This document shows, one piece after another, positions 1-5,368 of a stretch of DNA of 6,844 nt (position 1 is its first letter; every line of letters starts with the position of its first letter). Under the pieces are notes generated by a model. The model worked only from the letters and a program-made list of their open reading frames with translations. It had not been told where the DNA came from and ran no database searches. Made by a program: the position numbers and the translations under genes. Source of the stretch: Veillonellaceae bacterium UBA5809 (GTDB lineage Bacteria > Bacillota > Negativicutes > Veillonellales > Dialisteraceae); contig DIDD01000015.1 of the NCBI GenBank assembly GCA_002417965.1, positions 1 to 6,844 of the forward strand, written 5' to 3'.

Positions 1-290
1 ACGAGGGCTTCCCCCAGGCTGTCTCTCAGTTCCTTCATTTCAGGATGCTTTCCGCAGGTTTCCTCCGCAGCGGTGATGATTTTGTGAAAACGGGCGTAGA
101 TGACCATCACGTCTTCGCTTTTGACCTTTCGGAACCGGCCTGCGGCCAGTTCTTCCGTTTTTTGTATGATTTCATCCAGCTGTTCCGAAAGGGATTTTTC
201 TTCTTTTTGTTTTCTTTTCGAGAGGGCTTCCTCTTCGGAACGGTCTTCTTCTGAATCTGTCAAAACAGGCTGTTCTTCATTGTTGTTCAT
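1..290 (-). CDS. Unidentified acidic, highly charged protein (C-terminus outside window)
   Basis: The frame stays open from an ATG at 288-290 to the window edge, giving 96 complete codons and no stop. I do not recognise the family. The first 22 residues are rich in Asn, Glu, Asp and Ser. Residues 23-48 are a Lys/Glu/Gln-rich stretch that looks helical or coiled-coil. Residues 51-96 look like a more ordinary helical domain, including VMVIYARFHKIITAAEE at 61-77. No signal peptide or membrane segment is visible, so it is probably cytoplasmic. A Shine-Dalgarno-like GAAGGAGAAG (minus strand of 301-310) lies upstream, with a rather long 13-base gap from GGAG to the ATG; no alternative in-frame start is present to shorten it. 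It begins 44 bp after the stop of the PBP1A gene on the same strand, with no terminator between them, so co-transcription is likely. Its function cannot be stated from this fragment. Confidence 0.72.
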   Translation of the reverse strand, partial: MNNNEEQPVLTDSEEDRSEEEALSKRKQKEEKSLSEQLDEIIQKTEELAAGRFRKVKSEDVMVIYARFHKIITAAEETCGKHPEMKELRDSLGEAL

Positions 291-334
291 GAAAACAAAT
301 CTTCTCCTTCAATTCTATGAAATGGTATGGACTG

Positions 335-2434
335 TTACGGCTCGCCCTTCACTTTTCCGCCGATGCGGTCCAGGATGTCCAGCGCGCTGGGCTTCCTTCC
401 CTGCTGTGCATCATTACCTGTCTGGGATCCGCTGTCATTGTCGTTTTTGACATCGGATTTCTTTTTATCCTGCGTTTTATCCTTGTCTTTTTGCTCCTGG
501 TCGGATTTCTGTTTTGTCAGCGCTTCCTGGGCACGGTTTCTTTCAATTTCTTCCTGTACGCTCTTGGGTACGGAGAAGGAGTGTGCCTGTGTATTGCGGA
601 GGGCTTCAGACATGAAGTCTTTCCAGATGGAGGCCGGAATGGTGCCTCCTGTGTATCCTGCGTTGCTGGAGGTATCGTCGCCGATCCATACTGCAGTGAT
701 CATATCCGGCGTATATCCTACAAACCAGGCGTCGTGTTCATCATCGGTCGTGCCCGTCTTTCCTGCCATGGGGCGTCCGATATAGGCTCCGCCGCCGGTG
801 CCGTGGAGTACGGCATCCTGCAGCAGATCCGTCATCATCCAGCATGCTTTTTCATCCAGCACACGGCTGCCCTGCTGCTGTTCATGTTCTTCCAGCACGT
901 TGCCGTTGCGGTCAACTACTTTCAGGATGGCTGTGGGTTCCACCAGAACACCGCCGTTAGCAAATACGCTGTATGCCTTCGCCATGTCCCACAGGGTGAC
1001 GCCCTTGCTCAGGCCTCCGATGGAGGCTGCCAGGTTGACATCTGAATAGGTGCCGCTGTCCACCAGTGTGGAGATGCCCATTTTCTGGGCGGTGGAGATG
1101 ACATTGGACATTCCCACGTCATTGGCCAGGTTAATGGTCGGCACGTTCATGGAATGCACCAGAGCTTCCCGCATGGTCACGGGCGGGCCGTAGGTTCCTT
1201 CATAGTTTTTCGGCGTCCATCCGCCGGCAAAGGTTTCTTTTTTGTCATCCAGCATTTTCGACGGAAGCATGCCCTGTGACAGAGCCGTCACGTAGGTGAA
1301 CGGCTTAAATGACGATCCGGGCTGGCGGATCATCTGAACGGCCCGGTTGAAATGATCCTGTCCCCGTCCGCCGACCATGGCTGTGATATAGCCTGTCTTT
1401 GCCTGAATGGCAATGAGCGCGCCCTGAGGCTGGGTCAGTCCGTTTTTGTCCTTGTAGCCTGCCGGAAGCTGCCGTTTGACAGCGGCTTCCGCTTCTTTCT
1501 GCACATCCAGGTCAAGGGTCGTGTAAATCTTCAGTCCTTCTTTGTAGAGGGCGTCTGAATCATATTTATCCCCGATGACCTGGGAAACGTAGGAGACAAA
1601 GTAGGAAGCCGTCTCCGAGGTTCCGCTCTGTCCCGGCTTGGCCAGGTGGAGGTCTTCCTTCTTGGCGGCATCCGCCTGGGCCTGGCTGATGTAGCCGTAC
1701 TTGGCCATCTGGTCAAGCACAACCGTCTGCCGGCTCTTGGCCGCTTCCAGGCTGCGGAACGGAGAATAGTAGTTCGGGCTGTTCGGCAGTCCTGCCAGGA
1801 GCGCACACTGGGACAGGGACAGGTCTTTCACGTCTTTTCCGAAGTAAACGCGGGATGCTGTCTGAATGCCGTAGGCTCCCTGACCGAAGTAAATCTGGTT
1901 CATGTACATTTCCAGAATTTCTTCTTTGTCATATTTCCGTTCAATTTCCAATGCCAGAACAGCTTCCAGCAGTTTTCTTTTCAGTGTCTGGTCCTGCGTG
2001 AGGAAGGCATTCCGGGCCAGCTGCTGGGTAATGGTGCTGCCGCCCTGGCCGGTCGGGTCATGGGTAACGAGGTTGTTGTACAGAGCACGGAGAATGCCCC
2101 GGGGATCAATGCCGTGATGTTCATAGAAACGGGCATCCTCAGCCGCCACAAAAGCATTCTGCAGGTTTTTCGGGACCTGGGATATGGGGACGGGAAGCCT
2201 GTTTTCCTCCGCGTGCACCGTGGTGATCAGCCGTCCCTTGATGTCAAAAATCTGGGACGATGCATCAGGCTGCATGGTTTTGCTGACGTCGGGAAGACCT
2301 CCCATAACGGCTCCCGCAAATCCCGCTGCCGTTCCTGCCATGACAATCAGGAGGATAATAAAAATGGAAATAAAAAATTTTTTGAGAGGAGATTTCTTCT
2401 TCTTTCTGGTACGGTAAATATCAGAGCTTTTCAT
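335..2434 (-). CDS. mrcA: Penicillin-binding protein 1A family: bifunctional peptidoglycan glycosyltransferase/DD-transpeptidase
   Basis: This 699-residue class A PBP polymerises lipid II into glycan strands and crosslinks the stem peptides on the outer face of the inner membrane. A short basic cytoplasmic tail (RKKKK at 10-14) precedes one membrane anchor at about 20-45. The glycosyltransferase (GT51) domain follows, with EDARFYEHHG at 99-108 (catalytic Glu99), GGSTITQQLARN at 131-142, and the RKYDKEEILEMYMNQIYFGQ region at 166-185. The transpeptidase domain has SSFK at 374-377 (nucleophile Ser374), SMN at 428-430 and KTGT at 559-562, so all three penicillin-binding motifs are intact. Residues from about 626 to the end form a low-complexity Lys/Asp/Gln tail. 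It is shorter than the 850-residue E. coli PBP1a and close to Gram-positive PBP1a in length. The ATG at 2432-2434 has AAAGGAAG nine bases upstream. The gene diverges from tyrS. The symbol denotes the family only; ponA would be equally defensible. Confidence 0.96.
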   Translation of the reverse strand: MKSSDIYRTRKKKKSPLKKFFISIFIILLIVMAGTAAGFAGAVMGGLPDVSKTMQPDASSQIFDIKGRLITTVHAEENRLPVPISQVPKNLQNAFVAAEDARFYEHHGIDPRGILRALYNNLVTHDPTGQGGSTITQQLARNAFLTQDQTLKRKLLEAVLALEIERKYDKEEILEMYMNQIYFGQGAYGIQTASRVYFGKDVKDLSLSQCALLAGLPNSPNYYSPFRSLEAAKSRQTVVLDQMAKYGYISQAQADAAKKEDLHLAKPGQSGTSETASYFVSYVSQVIGDKYDSDALYKEGLKIYTTLDLDVQKEAEAAVKRQLPAGYKDKNGLTQPQGALIAIQAKTGYITAMVGGRGQDHFNRAVQMIRQPGSSFKPFTYVTALSQGMLPSKMLDDKKETFAGGWTPKNYEGTYGPPVTMREALVHSMNVPTINLANDVGMSNVISTAQKMGISTLVDSGTYSDVNLAASIGGLSKGVTLWDMAKAYSVFANGGVLVEPTAILKVVDRNGNVLEEHEQQQGSRVLDEKACWMMTDLLQDAVLHGTGGGAYIGRPMAGKTGTTDDEHDAWFVGYTPDMITAVWIGDDTSSNAGYTGGTIPASIWKDFMSEALRNTQAHSFSVPKSVQEEIERNRAQEALTKQKSDQEQKDKDKTQDKKKSDVKNDNDSGSQTGNDAQQGRKPSALDILDRIGGKVKGEP

Positions 2435-2443
2435 ACATGCCTG

Positions 2444-2451
2444 CTTCCTTT
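2444..2451 (-). promoter_or_regulatory. Ribosome binding site of the PBP1A gene
   Basis: AAAGGAAG on the minus strand, nine bases before the ATG at 2432-2434. A second ATG four bases upstream is out of frame, so this spacing supports the chosen start. Confidence 0.6.
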
Positions 2452-2469
2452 ATGACCTATGACACACAG

Positions 2470-2491
2470 GATTCCCCGGAATCCGGGAATC
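2470..2491 (-). promoter_or_regulatory. Inverted repeat / hairpin in the PBP1A mRNA leader
   Basis: Seven-base perfect arms GATTCCC and GGGAATC enclose eight bases. On the minus-strand transcript two further G-C pairs can form if one G is bulged, leaving a three-base ATT loop. The element lies between the predicted PBP1A transcription start (about 2509) and its ribosome binding site at 2444-2451. It has no T-tract, so it is not an intrinsic terminator. It could be an operator, an mRNA-stabilising hairpin or a protein-binding leader element; the sequence alone does not decide. Confidence 0.5.
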
Positions 2492-2515
2492 ACTTAATTT
2501 ATTATATTCTGTTTT

Positions 2516-2524
2516 ATTATACCA
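2516..2524 (-). promoter_or_regulatory. Extended -10 promoter for the PBP1A gene
   Basis: The minus strand reads TGGTATAAT, a perfect extended -10 (TGn plus TATAAT). The -35 position, 17 bases further upstream, reads TAGGGA and is weak, which an extended -10 can compensate for. Transcription would begin near 2509, giving a leader of about 75 bases that contains the hairpin at 2470-2491. A second TATAAT on the same strand (2501-2506) has a poorer -35 and is the less likely alternative. Confidence 0.5.
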
Positions 2525-2578
2525 CACAGTGACGGTCTTCCCTATATAAAGATACAGTATGCCGCAGGCTGCGCGCGG

Positions 2579-2607
2579 TTGTCCGAACGGCTGATAACAG
2601 GTATAAT
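2579..2607 (+). promoter_or_regulatory. Sigma-70-type promoter of tyrS
   Basis: TTGTCC at 2579-2584 (four of six matches to TTGACA) is followed after exactly 17 bases by a perfect TATAAT at 2602-2607. Transcription would start around 2614, only a few bases before the ribosome binding site. The leader is therefore too short to hold a T-box or other riboswitch. Confidence 0.65.
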
Positions 2608-2620
2608 GATAGCATTATAG

Positions 2621-2626
2621 GGAGGT
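2621..2626 (+). promoter_or_regulatory. tyrS ribosome binding site that decides the start codon
   Basis: GGAGGT directly abuts the first in-frame ATG at 2627, which leaves no spacer. The next in-frame ATG, at 2633, lies seven bases after GGAGG, a normal spacing. This favours 2633 as the true start. Confidence 0.65.
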
Positions 2627-2632
2627 ATGGAG

Positions 2633-3841
2633 ATGTTATCTGCAGAAGAACAGCTGAAGCAAATTCAGTTCGGAACGGCAGAGGTCATTTCAGCGGATGA
2701 GCTGAAAAAGAAACTGGACCGTTCTGCAGCGACACATACGCCGCTGCGCATTAAATTAGGTATGGATCCGTCCGCGCCGGATCTTCATCTGGGACATACA
2801 GTAGTCCTCCGCAAGCTCCGTCTGTTTCAGGAGCTGGGGCATCAGATCGTTTTGATCATCGGCGACTTTACCGGCCGTATCGGCGATCCCACGGGAAAGA
2901 GCGCTACCCGCAAGCCGCTGACGGAGGAGCAGGTGCTGGCCAACGCAAAGACTTACCGTGAACAGATCGGCAAGATTCTGGATCCGGAAAAGACGGAAAT
3001 TCATTTTAACAGTGAATGGCTGGGAAAACTGAATTTTGCGGATGTTCTTTCTCTCGCGGGAAAGATGACCGTAGCACGGATGCTGGAAAGGGATGACTTC
3101 CACAAGCGGTATACGGAGGGACGTTCCATCGGCGTCCATGAGTTTATGTATCCTTTGATGCAGGGCTATGATTCTATTGCCGTAAAGGCCGATGTGGAAT
3201 TCGGCGGAACCGACCAGAAGTTCAACCTCATCGTAGGCCGCCATCTGCAGGAAGAAGAGGGCATGGAACCGCAGTGCGTCATCATGATGCCTCTCCTGGA
3301 GGGGCTGGACGGCGTACAGAAAATGTCCAAATCTCTGGGGAATTATATCGGTATTGATGAAGCGCCGGATGATATGTACGGCAAGGCCATGTCCATCCCC
3401 GATGCACTCATGATGCGTTATTTCATGCTCGTTACCGATATATCCGCCGCCGAGCAGCAGACTATGGGAGAAGGCATCAAAAGCGGCCTGATTCATCCGA
3501 GAGATGCCAAAATGAAGCTGGCTCATACGATTGTCCGTCTTTATCACGGCACTTCCGCCGCCGATGAGGCGCAGAATCATTTCATCCGTATATTCCAGAA
3601 AAATGATATGCCGGAAGTCATAGACACCTATGAAGCAGAAGGCGCTGATATCTGGATTCCCCAGCTTCTCCGGGATATGGATATGGTATCCAGCAGCAGT
3701 GAGGGCAAGCGTGCCCTGTCACAGGGATCCGTAAAAATCAACGGAGAAAAAATTTCCGGCGATCATATCGTCCCGGCAGACGGCATGATCATTCAGCTTG
3801 GAAAAAGAAAATTCAGGAAGCTGGTTGTGAAACAGCAGTAA
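2633..3841 (+). CDS. tyrS: Tyrosyl-tRNA synthetase (KMSKS/TyrZ-like type)
   Basis: A 402-residue class I aminoacyl-tRNA synthetase that activates tyrosine with ATP and charges tRNA-Tyr in the cytoplasm. Numbered from the 2633 start, the HIGH-type motif is HLGH at 52-55 within MDPSAPDLHLGH. Tyrosine-site residues fit the family pattern: Asp78 in IIGDFTGRIGDP, and Tyr173, Gln177 and Asp180 in YPLMQGYDS. The second ATP motif is KMSKS at 230-234. A C-terminal S4-like RNA-binding region covers about 343-402 (GSVKINGEKISGD and following). The KMSKS form and the LGMDPSAPDLHLGH signature resemble the B. subtilis TyrZ group rather than E. coli TyrS, which carries KFGKT. The gene is full length and has its own promoter and terminator. 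An alternative start at 2627 would add only two residues (Met-Glu), but its ATG abuts the RBS. Confidence 0.97.
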   Translation: MLSAEEQLKQIQFGTAEVISADELKKKLDRSAATHTPLRIKLGMDPSAPDLHLGHTVVLRKLRLFQELGHQIVLIIGDFTGRIGDPTGKSATRKPLTEEQVLANAKTYREQIGKILDPEKTEIHFNSEWLGKLNFADVLSLAGKMTVARMLERDDFHKRYTEGRSIGVHEFMYPLMQGYDSIAVKADVEFGGTDQKFNLIVGRHLQEEEGMEPQCVIMMPLLEGLDGVQKMSKSLGNYIGIDEAPDDMYGKAMSIPDALMMRYFMLVTDISAAEQQTMGEGIKSGLIHPRDAKMKLAHTIVRLYHGTSAADEAQNHFIRIFQKNDMPEVIDTYEAEGADIWIPQLLRDMDMVSSSSEGKRALSQGSVKINGEKISGDHIVPADGMIIQLGKRKFRKLVVKQQ

Positions 3842-3850
3842 GCTTCCGGA

Positions 3851-3882
3851 AGAAGGAAGGAATGTCCGGTTCCTTCCTTTTT
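3851..3882 (+). terminator. Rho-independent terminator of tyrS
   Basis: A perfect ten-base stem (AAGGAAGGAA at 3853-3862 with TTCCTTCCTT at 3870-3879) encloses the seven-base loop TGTCCGG and runs into a short T-tract ending at 3882. It begins about ten bases after the tyrS stop codon, so tyrS appears monocistronic. Confidence 0.85.
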
Positions 3883-3924
3883 GTGTACACAGGATCTGAA
3901 ATCCGGCGTCTCCTGTCCTTTCCG

Positions 3925-3953
3925 TAGATTCCGGTTTCCATATCGTGTATACT
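3925..3953 (+). promoter_or_regulatory. Possible promoter of the aldo/keto reductase gene
   Basis: TATACT at 3948-3953 (five of six matches to TATAAT) lies 17 bases after TAGATT at 3925-3930 (three of six matches to TTGACA). It sits between the tyrS terminator and the reductase and would give a leader of about 68 bases. The weak -35 makes this tentative. Confidence 0.35.
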
Positions 3954-4011
3954 GAAAATAGAAATTCTGGTTGACATCTGTTTTATCTATTGATGTCCGT
4001 ATATTTTACCC

Positions 4012-4019
4012 AGGAGGTG
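4012..4019 (+). promoter_or_regulatory. Strong ribosome binding site of the aldo/keto reductase
   Basis: AGGAGGTG ends eight bases before the ATG at 4028. It fixes that ATG as the start and rules out the upstream in-frame TTG at 3971, which would place this site inside the coding sequence. Confidence 0.8.
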
Positions 4020-4027
4020 CCTGCTGC

Positions 4028-4867
4028 ATGGAAAATGATTTTACTTTTACGTTAAATGACGGCCTTGTCCTGCCGGCTGTCGGGTTCGGAACTTATGGAC
4101 TGAACGGGCGGAATGGGGCTGAAGTCATAAAAAAAGCAGTGCACAACGGATACCGTCTGCTTGATTCTGCTTTTAATTATGAAAATGAGGGCGCATTGGG
4201 CGCGGCCGTACGGGACTGCGGTATTCCCCGCGCTGATCTTCTGGTCACATCCAAGCTGCCCGGCCGGCATCAGGCCTATAAAGAAGCCCTGTACACCGTG
4301 GAGGAGTCTTTATTCCGGGCCGGACTGGATTATTATGACCTTTACCTCATCCACTGGCCGAATCCCCGTGAGGATCTCTATGTAGAAGCCTGGCAGGCAT
4401 TGATTGAGGCAAAGAAAAGAGGCATGGTCCGCTCCATCGGCGTATGCAATTTCCTGCCGGAGCACCTGGACCGGCTGATGAAAGAAACCGGAACTGCCCC
4501 CGTCATCAATCAGGTGGAGCTGCATCCTTACTTTAATCAGGAGACACAGCATGCTTTTGATAAAGAGCATCATATTGCCACAGAAGCCTGGAGTCCCTTG
4601 GGACGGGCCAGCCAGATGATGAATGATCCGGTCATCACGGAAATTGCCGAAGCCCACGGAAAAACCGTCACCCAGACGATCCTGCGCTGGCATGTCCAGC
4701 TGGGTGTGCTGCCTATTCCGAAAGCCGCTTCCGATGAGCACCAGAAAGAGAATCTGGATCTTTTTAATTTTGCTCTTTCTGAAGAGGAAATGAAAAAAAT
4801 CAACAGTCTCACCCGGGAAGACGGCCGCACATTCAATCAGGATCCGGCTGTATACGAAGAATTTTAA
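4028..4867 (+). CDS. Aldo/keto reductase, AKR5-like (2,5-diketo-D-gluconate reductase-type)
   Basis: A 279-residue cytoplasmic TIM-barrel oxidoreductase that reduces an aldehyde or ketone with NAD(P)H; the physiological substrate cannot be read from sequence. The full catalytic tetrad is present: Asp46 and Tyr51 in LLDSAFNYENEG (44-55), Lys76 in VTSKLPGRH (73-81) and His109 in YLIHWPNP (106-113). Further family signatures are VRSIGVCNF (134-142), NQVELHPYFNQ (161-171) and IPKAASDEHQKENLDLF (230-246), the cofactor-binding segment. In that segment Lys232 is kept, but position 238, commonly Arg, is His. Length is typical for the family and no damage is visible. The start follows an excellent RBS. 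The gene stands alone between the tyrS terminator and the bidirectional terminator at 4879-4923, so it probably forms its own transcription unit. It could be a general carbonyl-detoxifying enzyme (for example methylglyoxal) or a sugar-acid reductase. Confidence 0.93.
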   Translation: MENDFTFTLNDGLVLPAVGFGTYGLNGRNGAEVIKKAVHNGYRLLDSAFNYENEGALGAAVRDCGIPRADLLVTSKLPGRHQAYKEALYTVEESLFRAGLDYYDLYLIHWPNPREDLYVEAWQALIEAKKRGMVRSIGVCNFLPEHLDRLMKETGTAPVINQVELHPYFNQETQHAFDKEHHIATEAWSPLGRASQMMNDPVITEIAEAHGKTVTQTILRWHVQLGVLPIPKAASDEHQKENLDLFNFALSEEEMKKINSLTREDGRTFNQDPAVYEEF

Positions 4868-4878
4868 ACAGCTAAACG

Positions 4879-4923
4879 AAAAGAACAGGGCATCCCTTCA
4901 TTTGCGGGATACCCTGTTCTTTT
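4879..4923. terminator. Bidirectional terminator between the convergent reductase and small-protein genes
   Basis: A 12-base outer stem (AAAAGAACAGGG at 4879-4890 with CCCTGTTCTTTT at 4912-4923) continues, after one C/A mismatch, into a five-base inner stem ATCCC/GGGAT around a nine-base loop. The A-rich and T-rich ends give a T-tract on both strands. It starts 11 bases after the reductase stop on the plus strand and overlaps the stop codon of the small gene on the minus strand. Confidence 0.88.
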
Positions 4924-5251
4924 ATTTCTTATGGCTGCAGACACCGGTTCCGGTACCTTCCATAATCCGTTTAAACACTTCATGAACCTCTTCCGAGGAC
5001 TTTCCCGCATCAGCCGCTTTCCGTGCATGAATCAAAGCCATGCGGTACTTCTGATGGGCTTCATCCTTTGGAATGCTGTCGAGATCTTTCGGGTCAAATT
5101 CCATAACTTTTTTGAAAACCGCATGAATCTCTTCACTCGATTTTCCGGCAGCCTTTGCATACTCCGCATGCTTCAGCGCTGATTCATAGCGGTGCTTTGC
5201 ATGAGGATCATCAGGCACCTCAAATTTCGGATGTTCCTGCTTCCCTTCCAT
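4922..5251 (-). CDS. Small protein of unknown function with two tandem helical repeats
   Basis: A complete 109-residue gene; I do not recognise the family. The ATG at 5249-5251 follows a good ribosome binding site (AGGAG, seven-base spacing). The protein is built from two copies of one motif, residues 18-51 and 65-98, offset by 47 residues and identical at 20 of 34 positions. Each has the pattern Y-x-x-A-L-x-H-A, then AGKSSEE, then [IV]-H-x-V-F-K and M-E. The motif looks like a helical hairpin with a turn at Gly-Lys-Ser-Ser. Two histidines per copy are kept (28/75 and 43/90), and the C-terminus ends in CSHKK. The protein is charged and has no signal peptide or membrane segment, so it is probably cytoplasmic. 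It lies downstream of the receptor gene on the same strand but beyond a terminator, so it probably has its own weak promoter or depends on read-through. Confidence 0.85.
   Translation of the reverse strand: MEGKQEHPKFEVPDDPHAKHRYESALKHAEYAKAAGKSSEEIHAVFKKVMEFDPKDLDSIPKDEAHQKYRMALIHARKAADAGKSSEEVHEVFKRIMEGTGTGVCSHKK
4958..5200 (-). repeat. Internal duplication within the small protein gene
   Basis: Two coding repeats, 5099-5200 (residues 18-51) and 4958-5059 (residues 65-98), separated by a 13-residue linker (EFD...DE...). The best-kept part is AGKSSEE[IV]H-x-VFK. DNA similarity is highest at the GGAAA...GAAGAG-TTCAT core and differs at third codon positions, which points to an old duplication rather than a recent one. 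Confidence 0.8.
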
Positions 5252-5320
5252 ATCTATTCTCCTCTCTCATAAAAAACAAAACTATCGTTTCCTGTCCTTA
5301 TCATACATCACCGGACATAG

Positions 5321-5353
5321 AAAAAAAAGAGGCCCTCCCATTAGGAAGGACCT
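5321..5353 (-). terminator. Rho-independent terminator of the TonB-dependent receptor gene
   Basis: On the minus strand AGGTCCTTCC (5344-5353) pairs with GGGAGGGCCT (5330-5339) over ten pairs, including two G-T wobbles, around the four-base loop TAAT. It is followed by C and eight T residues (5321-5328). It lies 15 bases after the receptor stop codon and separates that transcript from the small-protein gene. Confidence 0.85.
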
Positions 5354-5368
5354 ATTTTTAGGTACCTG

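Noticed and set aside
317..2455. Long plus-strand open frames opposite the PBP1A gene (317-1045 and 1646-2455)
   Set aside because: They are antisense to a gene with all catalytic motifs intact, have Cys/Phe/Arg-rich translations resembling no family, and lack convincing ribosome binding sites.
2435..2632. T-box, riboswitch or tRNA in the divergent intergenic region
   Set aside because: No specifier-loop, antiterminator or cloverleaf pattern was seen. The region is accounted for by two promoters and one hairpin.
2756..3580. A 274-codon minus-strand open frame opposite tyrS
   Set aside because: It is a shadow of the tyrS codons. Its translation is His/Arg-rich with no recognisable domain.
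3971..3976. Perfect TTGACA as a -35 box for the reductase
   Set aside because: No -10-like hexamer occurs at 15-19 bases downstream; the nearest TATATT is 23 bases away.
3971..4027. Upstream TTG start extending the aldo/keto reductase by 19 residues
   Set aside because: The extension would encode the AGGAGGTG site, which is ideally placed for the ATG at 4028, and family members begin near that ATG.
5300..5328. Possible promoter of the small-protein gene (TATGAT on the minus strand of 5300-5305)
   Set aside because: The -35 position falls in the terminator T-tract and matches poorly, and there is no proper extended -10. It is plausible but not supported enough to annotate.
5350..5363. Short ACCTA/TAGGT hairpin overlapping the receptor terminator, as in an attenuator
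   Set aside because: It has only five pairs and lies after the stop codon of the gene it would regulate; it is probably chance.
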